Origin: Scilla litardierei
Lineage: Eukaryota; Streptophyta; Magnoliopsida; Asparagales; Asparagaceae
Direction: 5' to 3'
Assembly (NCBI GenBank): GCA_030789695.1
Contig: CM061140.1
Coordinates: 86,118,422 to 86,182,421, forward strand
DNA: 64,000 nt
In this document: piece by piece, positions 22,416 to 34,572 of the stretch
Layout of the letters: the number at the start of each line of letters is the position of its first letter
Numbering within the stretch: the stretch's first letter is position 1
The notes under the pieces: model-generated
Database searches by the model: none
Seen by the model: only the letters and a program-made list of their open reading frames with translations
Told to the model about the DNA's origin: nothing
Translations under genes and position numbers: made by a program

Positions 22416-23255
22416 CATATAGTAAGCACATAAAGCTTTGTGTAAGCACAAGCTCCAATCCTTGAAGGACTTACCGTCTTCTAGATGATTCCTTTGATCT
22501 CACGATTAGCGAGTTTCGCTTGGCCATTGGTATAAGGATGGTATGGTGTAGCTATCTTGTCAGTCACCACAAATCTCATCATTAAGTTGGTAAATAAGCG
22601 GTTGCAAAAATGGGTCCCTCCATCACTTATGATGGCCTTTGGCACTCCAAACCTTGCAAAAATGTTCTACTTAAGGAATTTGAGCATGATTTGGGTATTG
22701 TTTGACCTGCAAGGAATCACATCTACCCATTTAGATATATAATCCACAGAAAGCAAAATATACATGTACCCAAATGATGGTGGAAAATGGCCCATAAAAT
22801 CGATACCCCAACAATCAAATATTTCTATTTCCAATATAGGATTAATGGGCATCATATTTATTTTTGTAATTCCTTCTAACTGTTGACATGGTGTGCATGT
22901 TTTACAATAGTTAAACATGTCCCTACACATGCTAGGCCAATAAAACACACATTGTAAAAATCTTGGCAAGAGTTTTATTTGTAGAAAAATGGCCCCCACA
23001 GGCCCCCATCATGACAAAATCTCATAACACTATGTATCTCATTCTCCAAGATGCACCTCCCAACAATTTGATCACTACAATATTTATAAAGGTAAGGATT
23101 AATGAAAAAGAAGAACTTTAACTCATATTTGAATCTTTTAAAATCTTGAAATGACCAAGTTTCAGGAGTCTTATCGGTCATTAAATAATTCACAATGTGT
23201 TCATACCATGGTAAGGTGGTGACATCAAACAAGTACTCATCAGGAAAGGAATCCT
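22416..23255 (-). pseudogene. Athila-0 pol: integrase zinc-binding domain and core
   Basis: Read from 23255 downwards, the translation gives DSFPDEYLFDV, LPWYEHIVNYLMT and YLYKYCSDQIVGRCI, then the zinc-binding part (RFCHDGG, then CKTCTPCQQ). The core follows with GIDFMGHFPPSFGYMYIL, VDYISKWVDVIPCRSN, AIISDGGTHFCN and NGQAKLANREIKG. The D,D,E context residues are recognisable, although E lies in a degraded part. A few frameshifts are present (for example near 22980). The gene breaks at 22416 (solo LTR) and at 23255 (element 3). It joins EEPL on the other side of element 3. Confidence 0.85.
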
Positions 23256-25020
23256 TGGTCGTGCCTGGATATGCACCCAAAAACAATGTATATTTACCTC
23301 AAGCACACGGTCTAGTGGCAAGTAGGTATCGTATCCACATAGAGGTTATGTTAGCTCCAATCTATCTTAGGTTGACTTGACTACGAAGGTTTATTGGTGG
23401 ATATGGTTATGGTTTATGTAATGGCAATGGTGATGGATGTTGGTGTCGATGATAAAGATGTCAGTTGAAAATTCAATCAATAAAAATGTATATGACCAAG
23501 GAATCCACACTATAAATTTTCGAGTATCAATGTGAATGTGAACTCCTAATTACTTACTCTTAATTTCGGGTGAAATCGTTACAACTATGTTGTGAACAAG
23601 GGCACGCTCTCGCCTACACAAGTATCTAATAACTCCAGCTAGAACCTCACTTTCATGCAAGCCTAGTTTAAATTATTAGCATTATGATCGACAATATAAT
23701 TCAATTCTTGCTCAAGTTCACTCTAATGAAACATGAGTTCAAATCTAGATTATGATGGTTTGTATTCGTCTTACCGTCGTACAAACGAATATAATTATAA
23801 AAATATAATAAAGTTGCTAGCTTTGGTCGTTCTCTCGCACCAATTTTAGGATATCTCTATTATATATCTAAATCAAATATATAGGGCTTCCTATAGATTA
23901 AGATCCTCTCTTGAGCTGTCAAGATATACGTAGAAATCCCTAACTATTTGATGTAGTTCAATTATAATCTAAACGTAAAATAAGTTTAGCAACATGTGTT
24001 TTCAATAGATTTCACATATCAAACCCTAGATCCAGAGGGTTCATCCAGTTGCCCTGGAGCAAAGATCAACCATGCATAGCAATAATGATATAGAAATCAA
24101 TAAAAAATATTGCTTGCATGTAAAAATATATCAAATCAAAGATTCAGATAACAAATACAAAGATACTTAGCTTTCATGAAGAATTCCAATGCAAATACAA
24201 GCTTTTAGAACCCAAGATGGGGCCTAGGGCATGTCCTAACCTCTAAAAAAAGTCTCCAAGAAAACTAATAGGAACTCCCTCTCATTGATGGCTAAAAAGT
24301 TGTAGTTATAGCTACCCAAAATCCCTAAGAAAAATTCGATAAAAATACCCTTTATCCTACTTGTAACAGAATTTCAGAATTCTGGCTATCGGCTCACCCG
24401 GCCAAGTGGAAATGTAACTCGCTCGAGTGGAACTTCCTGCAGAATCGCCAAAAATTAGCATTCTGTTTTCTCAGGCCACTTGGTCAATTGGTCGCCTCTC
24501 TCAGTCGAGTGGATTTTCTCACTCGGTCGAGTGAAATCTCATGCATACTTCTCCAGAAACTGTATCTGCCTCCAACTTTTCTTCTCTCCACTCGGTTGAG
24601 TGGGCTTATCACTCGGTCGAGTGAAAGTTTCACTCCACCGAGAGCATTTGACATCCTTCTTTGGCTGGGGCTGGGCTGGGGCGTATCTGCTTCACTCGAT
24701 CGAGTGGGCTTTGCCACTCGGCCAAGTAGGCGAGTTTTCATCATCATCTTCTTCCTCTTGCTTCATTCCTTCTTCATTGTCTTTTGGTGCTTCCAACTAA
24801 TATCCAAGGGTATTCTTGCTGTTATTTCATCATCAATCATGGCTTCATATCCAGATTGCACCGTAGCACTCCAATTTGCTCCAAATTCTATGAAATCAAC
24901 ATAAACGCTCCGAAAGTGAAATAATTCCAAATATTCATCGAAAAACGTATAAAATTGGGATTTGGAGGGTGAAACATGAATGAATGTATGAGAATAAATC
25001 TGTAAAACACATGCATATCA
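23256..25020 (-). repeat. 3' LTR of element 3
   Basis: Starts TGGTCGTGCC and ends ATGCATATCA on the plus strand. It is a clear copy of 29991-31829 but about 74 bp shorter, mainly because one tandem unit in the promoter array is single here. Confidence 0.87.
24302..24730 (-). promoter_or_regulatory. element 3 3' LTR: TATA region with upstream CTCGGTCGAG array
   Basis: The minus strand has a degraded TATA (CTATAACTA, complement at 24302-24311). Upstream lies an array (about 24388-24730) of CACTCGGTCGAGTG-type palindromes with variants such as CTCGATCGAGT and CTCGGTTGAGT. Confidence 0.6.
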
Positions 25021-25035
25021 AAATCCTCCAAGCTT
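25021..25035 (-). other. polypurine tract of element 3
   Basis: Minus-strand AAGCTTGGAGGATTT directly precedes the 3' LTR. It is preceded by a conserved CTTCCTCGAGGACGAGTAAG block (about 25042-25061) that is shared with elements 1 and 2. Confidence 0.75.
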
Positions 25036-25061
25036 ACCTCTTACTCGTCCTCGAGGAAGAC

Positions 25062-26880
25062 AAATAAGAAGTTCACCGGGAGAAACTAATAATAAAATTA
25101 AAGAAACCAAAGAAGAGAACTAACAAGATTATTTCCTCATCTCATGTAGCATACACAATATCAACTGAGAAATGAATAAGCATGCACATCCACACATAGC
25201 ATCTAGTCTAGCATCATGCATATATCATGGATTTTCAATAAAGTATAGAGAACTCATCACTAACATGAAATTAGAGTATAAATCCTATCATTTCCTACCA
25301 AACAATATACTCAAGCCATAGAATTTAAATTCAAACTCCACAACGGATTATCTATCTAGTATAAATGAATCATGATCAAATACCAAGTATGCAAGATACA
25401 AATTTGTTGGTCATGAAATGAGATAATGAGTTCGTTTGAAGTTAGTAGATCACCACAATATACTTTTTGACGAATCCTAGAAGCACTTCAACTCTGCTCA
25501 TGCCAGATAATGATATGAAATTTTTGTGTTTTTATACTCTTGGCTATTTTTTGGCATTTTGTCTAGCAAACTTGCATAAACGTAATGGAGTGCAAGGAGC
25601 GGTCTATGCGTCCCAGATCAGGAGATCTTAGGGCATCGGTTTACAAAGAACCACAAGGACCTTTTATTTAGGATTTTTTTTTTTGATTTTTTATATTTTT
25701 GTGGGATTTTTGCAAACTCACGTATATGCAATGGAATGCAAAGATGGTCTTTGACCATTTACTTGTCTATATACAAAAGAAAAGAAAAAGGATAGAATCT
25801 AGACATAGGCTCGGTATAAAAGTTTCTATCATCAATACTAAAGCTTCATGGGTTATCATGTTTCTCTTGAATCATACTCATTCATGAAACATAATTAGTT
25901 ATCACTCAAATCATGCTAATAATTCATTCATTTTCATATTTAATTCATTCAAATCTTGTTAATTGTTTCGAGAATATATATTGTGGAAGAATGAACTCAG
26001 CTATGGAAAAGCATATTGAAAAGGTAATCTACTCAAGGAAATAACGCTATATCAATCTACTAAGAGTTCAAGATAGAATCCATCACATAAATATAAAATT
26101 GAAGCATGTAAGACTGAAGAAAAATGCTACGTGACTGTGTTAAGGAAATCTCAGCAGAGTGTGCATAGCTACAAATTGCAATCATGTGAAAAGCATTTCA
26201 AGTCTAAAAAGAGAAAATAAAAGAAAGAAAATAAAAACAAACACACAATATGATGCATGACCACAAAAAAAAAGAAAATAAGGTGAAAATTGGAAAATAT
26301 GATGCAAAAAAAGATTCTAAAAATCCTAAAAATAAAGTAAAAATGCAACTATTGTAACTAAATGGCATGGATATGCACTCCCCGAGCTTAAACTACACAT
26401 TGTCCTCAATATGATCATAAAAGATAATAATAAGGAACAATGATAGATATGGAGGGGTGAATGGAAAATGATGACATGAAATATGAATGATCCTAATGCA
26501 ACTAAATGCACACGCAATGATGCTTGAGAGTGCATTACCCCAAGCTAAACCAATCAATCCTGTTCATTGACTCGATCAATAAAATCACGTTTTTGCTAAG
26601 TGTACGCGATTAAGTCAAACGAATAAGAAAGTAAGTTTATCATGAAAGAAGTGCTTGATGGATGGTGAGAAAAAGAGTGAGACAAATATAAACGTGAAGA
26701 AGGCGGTAATCAATAGCATATAATAGGTTTGGGTGTAAAATATTATTGTTGCCGACATTATAGGGGTAAATTATTCTAACTAAGGAAGCATTAAACATAT
26801 ATGGTCCTCTCGCTGTCAAGAGGATTCGAGATTATTGAAAGCATAAAATTTTACACTATTGCTACACTACTAGATTGGTA
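25062..26880 (-). other. non-coding internal region of element 3
   Basis: AT-rich sequence with no recognisable ORF. At about 26379-26411 the minus strand reads ATTGAGGACAATGTGTAG followed by TTTAAGCTCGGGGAG, a further internal copy of the Athila 'GAGGACAATG ... purine tract' module. Confidence 0.45.
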
Positions 26881-28070
26881 TCACCTGATTCAAATGGTGG
26901 ATCTAGAATCTTCAGGTGTGCAGGTAACTGTTCCAACTGCACTTTCCATGGCTCTGCCAAATGCACACCTCCACGAACGCCAATGAACTCCAGCAATGTA
27001 TCCTCCAGCATTCCTACAATGACTCAACATGGACCCTGCAGAGAATAGGATGCATCAGTTCGCTACAAAAATTTTACCCTCATAATAAAAGCATTCCAAA
27101 GAGGATCGTCTATAGAAATATATGAAATAAATATTAGTGGACGATACTTCCTTAGAAATAATTCAATATACTCTTGTGATGTGACCGCTATCTCCCTGGT
27201 GTCCTCTCTCAACTGCTCAGGTGACTCCGCATCATAGGTGTAGACCTCCTCCTCCTCATTATCAGACTCATCCTAGCATACCTCCTGATCATATGCAATA
27301 TCGTATGTAGCAGGTAGCTCCTCGCTCTTCTCATCAGACGCATCACATAGCACATCTTACTTATTAGGGTATACATTCAATGTATTTCTTTTACATATGT
27401 GGAAGTTCCTTTAAAAAATATGGTGTGTCATCAGTATCCGAATCATCATAATCATCATAAATATGAATAGATTCAGATAAAGGAAAAGAGTTGGTAAAAG
27501 ATTCTCCCTGAATGGGAGCAACAAGCTCTGGAGATTGCTTCTCAGGTGGATGCTTAGCCTCAGTGGAAGGTAGAGGTAGCTGCAGAAGCTCAACTACAGG
27601 TAGGCAAGGATCTGGATACATCTGAACGAAGATATCCTCGTCCCAAAGTGATGCCTCCTCAAAGGTATGCTCTGGCTCCACATGTGAGGCATCCTCATCA
27701 ATATGTGGTAGCTCGACGGGATGCTCTTTTGCCTTCTTATCAACTATCAGTGTAGGCTCTCTTTATAATGGTAATGCTGGCTGCTCATGTGTGTCAACTT
27801 GTGGGGATGTATCATGTTGAGGAGAAGGCAAGCAAGCAATCTGAAAATATAGTCTATCCCCCTGAAGACTGACATGTACTTCTTCCTCATTTGTTCCTGC
27901 AGCCGAAACATAGTTCATAATAAAATCTACAAATTGTAGCATAAATTCATTATCAGCTACAATGCTCTTTGAAAAGGTGAACCTCACTTACTCCAAGATA
28001 CCTTCTAATAAGTTCTGAAATGTGTCATCCGCTGGCAGAAATGTGGTCCACATAATATCACCCATAACAC
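26881..28070 (-). pseudogene. unrecognised decayed ORF of element 3
   Basis: The minus strand starts at a plausible ATG near 28068 (MGDIMWTTFLPADDTF). The frame stays largely consistent through VRFTFSKSIVADNEFMLQF and MEPEHTFEEASLWDED to 27391, with stops near 27992 and at 27763-27765. It then appears to shift frame and continue as an acidic region (SDNEEEEVYTYD) and WNAFIMRVKFL, then VIVGMLEDTLLEFIGVRGG and WKVQLEQLPAHLK, to about 26881. Composition is acidic in the middle. I do not recognise the family. Its position (the only ORF between PBS and polypurine tract) suggests it is the element's own protein, possibly a diverged structural or accessory protein. Confidence 0.4.
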
Positions 28071-28229
28071 CTGATCAACAAAGATAAATACCTGAAGGAA
28101 ATTATCAGTGGAATAAAAGAATATAAAAATGATAATAATGGTGATGGGGGTGAATTTTTAATTTAGTTGAATTTTTTTTTCATAGCCTAATCAACATAAT
28201 TGTGACAAATTGGCACCAAACGGGAAACA

Positions 28230-29959
28230 TGGTCACTCCCTGGATACACGTCCCGTGGGTATGATGTAGTTTTACCGCAAGTGCATGATTAAGTGGCAAG
28301 CGGGTTCGAATCACAGGGATGACTAATGAAGATACTCTATTTCAATTACTAAGCTACTGGGTGGAAAACCGTTTGAGAATGGATGGTGTCACAATCGTTC
28401 AAGTATCAATGCAAATTCAATATAATAAATGTGTCTAGGGCTAGTGAATCCCCGCTATGGATTTTCAAGTCCTCAACGTGAGTTATGAATTACCATGCAA
28501 TCAAACTTGATTTAAGGTGAACTTGGCGCAACTAATTGAAAAACTGGCACACACTGTCGCCCTACACAAGTCTATAGCAATCTAAACTAGAGCCTCTCTG
28601 TCACGCAAGCCTAGCCTAGACCACTAGCATTAAGATCGGTAATAATGTCCAATCCCAACTCAAGCTCGTTGTCGTACAACTTGAGTTTGGATCTAGATCG
28701 TGATAGTTCGTATTCGTTCACCATCGTGCAACGAATATGAGTATAGGAGAACAATAAAAATGCTAGCTTTGGTCGCTGTCGCACACCAAATCTAGGGAAT
28801 TTCGATTGTAAACCTAAATCGAATATCTAGAACTTTCCTTAGATCAAGATCATCTGTCGAGCTCACAAGATCAAAGAGAAATCCCTAGCTATCCGTAGTA
28901 AATCAATCAATATCTAACCTTTCTAGCAAGCCTAATTTCATAGCAATTCAATAGATCTCACAAATCAAACATTAGATCCATAGGGTTCATCCCTTTGCCC
29001 TGGAGTACGGGAACTACTCACAAATCATTTTAGAAATCGATAAGAGAGCAAGATTAACAATAGAAAACATCATGCAATCAAGATTCAATAAGAGATATAG
29101 CATAAAAATCGAAACTTGCAAGAGATAAAGACAAACCAATGTCGCCACGAAGCTTCAATTTAGAAAACTAAGATCCAATCTTCAATCTCCCGCTCATAGA
29201 AAAGCTTAATTAGAACTAAAAACTATAGAAAAATTATTCTAAGAAGTCTATCTGGTCTCCCCTGGGGCTGGAGACAAAACTGGGCTTAAATACATGCCCA
29301 AAAGAACCAAAAAATACAGACCAAACTGCCCCTGCGCCGCCAGAAACCCTAGTTTTTCATACTGGCTGTCTGCGCTACTCGGCCGAGTGAGATTCTTACT
29401 CGGTCGAGTGATAAAGCTACTCGGCTGAGTAAGACAGTTTGCAGATCGCTCCAAAAATAGAGAAGTCGCCTTCGAGTTCTTCAAAATCTTTGCCTCCACT
29501 CAGGCGAGTGGAGTTCTTACACGGCCGAGTGGAAGTCACCACTCAGCCGAGTACATTGTGGCTATCAGGCAGGCAGATGTCTTTCGTGTCGTCTTTACTC
29601 GACCGAGTAAGCTGCTCCACTCAGGCCAGTGAGTTGCCTTACTCGGCCGAGTGGCCTGTTTTAAAACTCCTTTCTCCTTATCCTCGCTTCCTCGTCAATT
29701 CTTTCGATGTCCTTCTTTTTCCACTCATCCTGTAGCGCTGTTATCTCTCCGATATGAACATGGGCGATGCTCCAGCATGCGTGCAAGTCCTCTAGACTCC
29801 AAATCACTCCCGATTGCTCCATATCTCCAAAAATCTGACGAAAACACGAAATAGTGAAAAGTATCGAAATCTCGTCAAATAATCGTGAAAATCACGATAT
29901 GAGCAATCAAAATGGCATGCTAATATGCAGAAATAAAGTATAAAAATATGATCCTATCA
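28230..29959 (-). mobile_element. solo LTR of an Athila-type element inside element 3
   Basis: The 1730-bp element starts TGGTCACTCCC, ends ATCCTATCA and is flanked by the TSD AAACA (28225-28229 and 29960-29964). It resembles the element 3 LTR in layout (GTTTTACCGCAAGTGCA and CACAGGGATGA blocks near the plus-strand start, promoter array, TATA) but is a different subfamily. It sits immediately next to the PBS of element 3. Confidence 0.82.
29286..29655 (-). promoter_or_regulatory. solo LTR promoter: TATA-like box with upstream CTCGGCCGAG array
   Basis: The minus strand reads GTATTTAAGCCC (TATA-like, about 29284-29292). Upstream at about 29378-29655 is an array including CTACTCGGCCGAGTGAG, ACTCGGTCGAGTG, CACTCAGCCGAGTA, ACTCGACCGAGT and ACTCGGCCGAGTG. 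Confidence 0.6.
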
Positions 29960-29966
29960 AAACACC

Positions 29967-29986
29967 TCCCCGCCAACGGCACCCCA
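29967..29986 (-). other. degraded primer-binding site of element 3
   Basis: The minus strand reads TGGGGTGCCGTTGGCGGGGA beside the 5' LTR. It is a decayed form of the TGGCGCCGTTGCCGGGGA site seen intact in elements 1 and 2. Confidence 0.65.
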
Positions 29987-29990
29987 AACT

Positions 29991-31829
29991 AGGTCGTGCC
30001 CGGATATCCACCCAAACACAATGTAGTTTTACCACAAGGACATGGTCTAGTGGAAAGTGGGTATCGTATCCACAGGGAGGTGGTATTGGCTCCAATCTAT
30101 CTTAGGTTGACTCGACTACGAAGGTTTATTGGTGGAGATGGTTATGGTATGATGTAATGGCAAAGGTGATGGATGTCGATGTCCAAGATAAAGATGTCAG
30201 TTGTAAATTCAATCAATAAAAATGTCTAGTACTGGGGAATCCCCACTACATATTTTCAAGTATCAATGTGAATATGAACTCCTAATTACTAACTCTTAGT
30301 TTAGGGTGAAATTGTCACAACTATGTTGTAAACAAGGGAACGCTCTCTTGCTACACAAGTCTATAATAACTCTAGCTAGAACATCGCTCTCGCGCAAGCC
30401 TAGTTTAAATTATTAGCATTAAGATCGACAATATAATTCAATTCTTGCTCAAGTTCATTCTCATGCAACGTGAGTTCAAATCTAGATTATGAAGGTTCGT
30501 ATTCGTCTTACCATCGTACAAACAAATATAATTATATTAATATAATAAAGATGCTAGTTTTGGTCGCTCTCGTGCACCAATTGTAGGATTTCTCAATTAT
30601 AGATCTAAATCAAATATCTAGGGCTTCCTATAGATCAAGATCCTCTCTCGGGCTCTAAAGATCTACGTTGAAATCCCTAGCTATTTGCAGTTGATCAATC
30701 ATAATCTATGCCTAAAATAAGTTTAGCAACATTGGTTTCAATAGATTTCACATATCAAACCATAGATCCATAGGGTTCACCCCTTTGCCCTGGAGCAAAG
30801 GTCAACCAAGCATAGTAATAATGATATAGAAATCAATAAAAACATTACTTGCATGTAAAAATATATCAAATCAAAGATTCAAATAACAAATACAATGATA
30901 CTTAGCTTTCATGAATAATTCCAATCCAAATACAAGCTTTTAGAACCAATATGGGGCCAAGGGCATGGCCGAACCTCTAAAAAATCTCCAAAAAAATTAA
31001 TAGGAATTCCCTCTCAATGACGGCTACAAAGCTGTATTTATAGCTACCCCAAATCCCTTAGAAAAAGTTAACCAAAATACCATTTAGCCTAGTTGTAACA
31101 AAATTTCAGAATTCTGGCCGTTGGCTCACTCGGCCGAGTGAAAAAGTCACTCGATCGAGTGGAACTCCCTGCAGAAACTCCAAAAATCAGCATTCTGTTT
31201 TTTCTGGCCACTCACTCAGTCGAGTGGTCGGCTCACTCAGTAGAGTGGCTTTCTCACTCGGTCGAGTGAGATCTCGTGCGGGCTTCTCTAGAAACAATAA
31301 CTGCCTCCAACTTTTCTTCTCTCCACTCGGTCGAGTGAGATCTCCTGCGGGCTTCTCTAGAAACAATAACTGCCTCCAACTTTTCTTCTCTCCACTCGGT
31401 CGAGTGGGCTTATCACCCGGTCGAGTGAAAGTTTCACTTGGCCGAGTGCATTTGACATCCTTCTTTGGCTGGGGCTAGGGCTGGGGCATGTCTGCTTCAC
31501 TCGACGAAGTGGGCTGCGCCACTCGGCCGAGTAGGCGGAGTTTTCATCTTTTTTCTTATTCTTCTCGCTTCCTTCCTTCTTCCTTGTCTTTTAGTGCTTC
31601 TAACTCATATCCAAGGGTATTCTTGCTACTCTTTCATCATCAATCATAGCTTCATCTCCAGATTCAACCGTATCGCACCAATTCGCTCCAAATTTCCTGA
31701 AATCAACATAAACGCTCTGAAAGTGCAATAGTTCCAAATATTCATTGAAAAACGTATAAAATTGGGATTTCGATTGGTGAAACATGAGATGAATGTATGA
31801 GAATAAATGTGTAAAATACAAGCATATTA
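29991..31829 (-). repeat. 5' LTR of element 3
   Basis: Copy of 23256-25020; the terminal TG on the plus strand is mutated to AG, and the far end reads CATATTA for CATATCA. It contains a tandem duplication of about 69 bp in the promoter array (around 31256-31396) that is absent from the 3' LTR. Confidence 0.87.
31035..31535 (-). promoter_or_regulatory. element 3 5' LTR promoter: TATA box with CTCGGYCGAG array
   Basis: The minus strand has CTATAAATACAGC (TATA, complement at 31035-31043). The upstream array (31126-31535) holds about ten CACTCGGTCGAGTG or CACTCGGCCGAGTG words. Confidence 0.68.
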
Positions 31830-32829
31830 ATCCTCCAAGGGCTCTTCAAATGCATCTAAACCAACTGCCAAATGTGAAAGGTGGTCGACTACTAGATTCT
31901 CCATGCCCTTTTTATCCTTGATTTGGATGTTAAATTCCAGCATTAACTAAATGAAATGAATTAGTCTTGGTTTGGTATCTTTATTTGTAGGAAAATATTT
32001 TAAAGCGGAATGGTCAATAAATATAAGGAAAGGAGAGCCCATGATATATCTTCTAAATTTTTCCAAGGCTAACACTAGTGCAAGCAATTCTTTCTCTGTA
32101 GTTGTGTAGTTCCGCTGAGTGTCATTCAAGGATTCACTAGCATAGTATGTCACTAATATAATCTTCTCCTTTCTTTTCCCCAACAGAGCGCCAACTGCGA
32201 AGTTGCTAGCGTCGCACATTATTTCAAAATGCCAATCCGGTACCTGCAAAATGGGAGCAGAAGTAAGCAATTTCTTCAACATATCAAAAGAATTTTGACA
32301 TTCAGATGTCCATACAAACTCCACATTTGTGGATAATAATTGGCATAAGGGACGAATCTCCTATAGAAACCGGTATGCCCAAAAAACGATCGTATATCTT
32401 TTACGCACCTTGGGGTTGGAAATTTTTCTATTACCTCACCTTTAGCTCTATCAACTTGTATACATTATTTGGAAAGAATATGACCAAGGACGAAGACTTT
32501 GGTGGTCATGAATTGGTATTTCTCCCAATTAAGCAACAAGTTCTGTTCAATGTAAACGTTGAGTACAACAGCCAAATTATTCAAGCATTCTTCAAAAGAA
32601 TTTCCTTATACCGAAAAATCATCCATAAAAACTTCAACTATCTTTTCAACCATATCATCAAATATACTCATCACACAACGTTGAAAAGTAGCAGGAGCAT
32701 TATATAAACCAAACGGCATTTGCCTGAAGGCAAATGTACCAAAAGGACATGTAAATGTAGTTTTATCTTGATCCTCTGGAGCAATTTCTATCTGGTACAA
32801 TTACCCACTTTAAAATCTGGTCAAGGGAC
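31830..32829 (-). pseudogene. Athila-0 pol: RT palm, RNase H and start of the integrase linker
   Basis: From 32800 downwards the minus strand encodes YQIEIAPEDQDKTTFTCPFG and FRQMPFGLYNAPATFQRC, then IVEVFMDDFSV, in which FMDD is the RT catalytic box typical of Athila. A broken thumb region follows. From 32324 it reads VWTSECQNSFDMLKKLL, CDASNFAVGALLGKR, TTTEKELLALVLALEKFR and IFIDHSALKYF, which is the RNase H domain. It then reaches DHLSHLAVGLDAFEEPL at the element 3 boundary. Several frameshifts and stops lie between 32324 and 32606. On the right it is cut at 32829 by element 1 and joins the RT N-terminus at 54090. Confidence 0.87.
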
Positions 32830-33414
32830 TGACGTGCCCCCGGTTTGCAAGCCGCAAATGGCCGGGGGACCCGAAGGAGGTTTAGATATTTGTAACCGCA
32901 AGCGCACGGTGTTGTAGTGTGGCTTGGGGGTCGAACACAGGGAGGCTAGGATGTGCTTGTGTCAAAGAGGACCAAAATCACCCCGGGGGCGAGCTAGCCC
33001 AGATCGGATGATGGGTTGTCACAGTAAAGGAATGCAAGGTATAGACAATATGAAGGAAACCCCGGGACTCTGGTTTCGACCCCAACGAGCGGCTCCTCGT
33101 AGATACGGCCTACGGGTAGGATGGCGATCGGAATTAGGGTCTAATGGTGAGACGTTGCCTCTAAAAGTGGTACCGGCATCCCATGGGCCCGATATTCCGG
33201 TCGGTGCCTAGGATGATACGCCGGACTTCCCGGGTTCGATCAGTGGGCACTCCCGTGTCCATTAACACTGATCGACTCCGGGAGCACTAAGCTCGCAACG
33301 ATAACTCCCAACGTCTCGTCCTGCCGCTCCCGCGCGCTAGGATTCGGCGTCTATGCTAAGGGCGTGATCTATGGCTAGGGAGTCAACCGCCAAGTTTATT
33401 CCCCCTTGGCCCAA
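32830..33414 (-). repeat. 3' LTR of element 1, first fragment
   Basis: Starts TGACGTGCCCCCGG and matches 52458-53040 closely. It is interrupted by element 2 at the target CCCAA and continues at 45323. Confidence 0.9.
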
Positions 33415-33710
33415 TGATCACTCCTTATTTTACACCTTTTTCCCGCATGTTTGCATGCCATTTAGATCGCCCAAATCATGTTTTTCACGATATATCGACG
33501 ATATTGCGATGCTTTTCACGATTTGTTGTTTTTGTCGCATTTCAGGTGATTTGACGCGATTTGGAGTGATCTTGAGATGCGCTTACTCTAGACGGTCACC
33601 GACAACCTCCCCGAGGGATATTTTGCTGTTGGAGAGGAGCGGAAGAAGAATGGACGTCGCAGGAGCGACGAGGAGGTCAAAACAAGCAGAATGGGCATTT
33701 TTTGTGTCCC

Positions 33711-34180
33711 ACTCGGCCGAGTGGAGGAGCCACTCGGACGACCAGCGAGACACTGCTCGGCCGACCAGATCAGACACGATTTACCTGTGCACTCGGCCGA
33801 GCACTGAAGACCACATCGGCCGAGTGACGACATCCCGTCCGCCCGAGTGGTGCCTAGACGAGGCCCTTCCAAAACATCCAAGTTACTGTTTTTTGGCCAC
33901 CTGAACTTCAGAAGACCCACTCGGCCGAGTGGATTATTACGTCCGCCCGAGTGCCTTGAAGCCATCGGCCGAGTGACGACAACTCACTCAGCCGAGCCGC
34001 CCCCGAAGTGAAGACCCCTGAAGGCCCCGACTTACTGGAAAATTACAGGGTTTTCACTCGGCCGAGCGACTTTTGTCACTCGGCCGAGTGCGATGCGCTG
34101 CCTGTAGCGAAATCTGCGGAAAACAGGCTGTGCAGGGGTATTTTGGTCACGATTTTTGGACGATTTTGAGGGCTATTTAA
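33711..34180 (+). promoter_or_regulatory. element 2 5' LTR promoter: CTCGGCCGAG array and TATA-like box
   Basis: CACTCGGCCGAGTG words and variants (CATCGGCCGAGTGA, CGTCCGCCCGAGTG) recur between 33711 and 34091. A TATA-like CTATTTAA lies at 34173-34180, about 80 bp after the last word. By position this is the U3 enhancer and core promoter. Confidence 0.65.
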
Positions 34181-34572
34181 GCCCTGTTTTTACCCTAGTT
34201 TAGAGAGCCTCTCTCTTAGATTTTTTGCAGCTTTTTAGATTAGTTTTTAGCTTTATTCTTGTGATTGGAGAAGAGACAAAGTTTGTGATTTTTGTTGGAA
34301 TAATTGAAGAACTCCCTTGGTTTGCATCTCTTTTCCTTAAAAATTCTATTTTTATTGCTTATCTCATTATTGTGATGAATTCCATTGCTTATTTCATTGA
34401 TTATTTTTGTGATCTCGCTATGAATTGTGAGTAGTCTCCACGTCTTGGGGCGTGGGGATGAACCCTACAAACCCACTTTCATATTTGTGATGAATTGGTA
34501 GAAATTGTGCTAGAATTGTTATTAGGGATTAGAATGTGATCAATTTACTACGGATGGCTAGGTATTCATATC

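Larger units (their letters stand above)
23256..31829 (-). mobile_element. element 3: non-autonomous Athila-type LTR element
   Basis: The two LTRs are 23256-25020 and 29991-31829, with the TSD ATCCT at 23251-23255 and 31830-31834. A degraded PBS lies beside the right LTR and a polypurine tract beside the left one, so the element is on the minus strand. About 3.2 kb of internal DNA carries a single decayed ORF and no recognisable gag, RT or integrase. A solo LTR (28230-29959) is inserted just inside the PBS. Confidence 0.86.

Noticed and set aside
33711..34091. CRISPR-like array of regularly spaced palindromes
   Set aside because: Units are degenerate, spacing is irregular, the array lies inside plant LTRs beside a TATA box, and there are no cas genes.
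34225..34434. Hydrophobic 69-codon ORF in both element 2 LTRs (membrane protein?)
   Set aside because: It lies in the transcribed LTR region, is T-rich by composition, and has no supporting context; conserved only because LTRs are identical.
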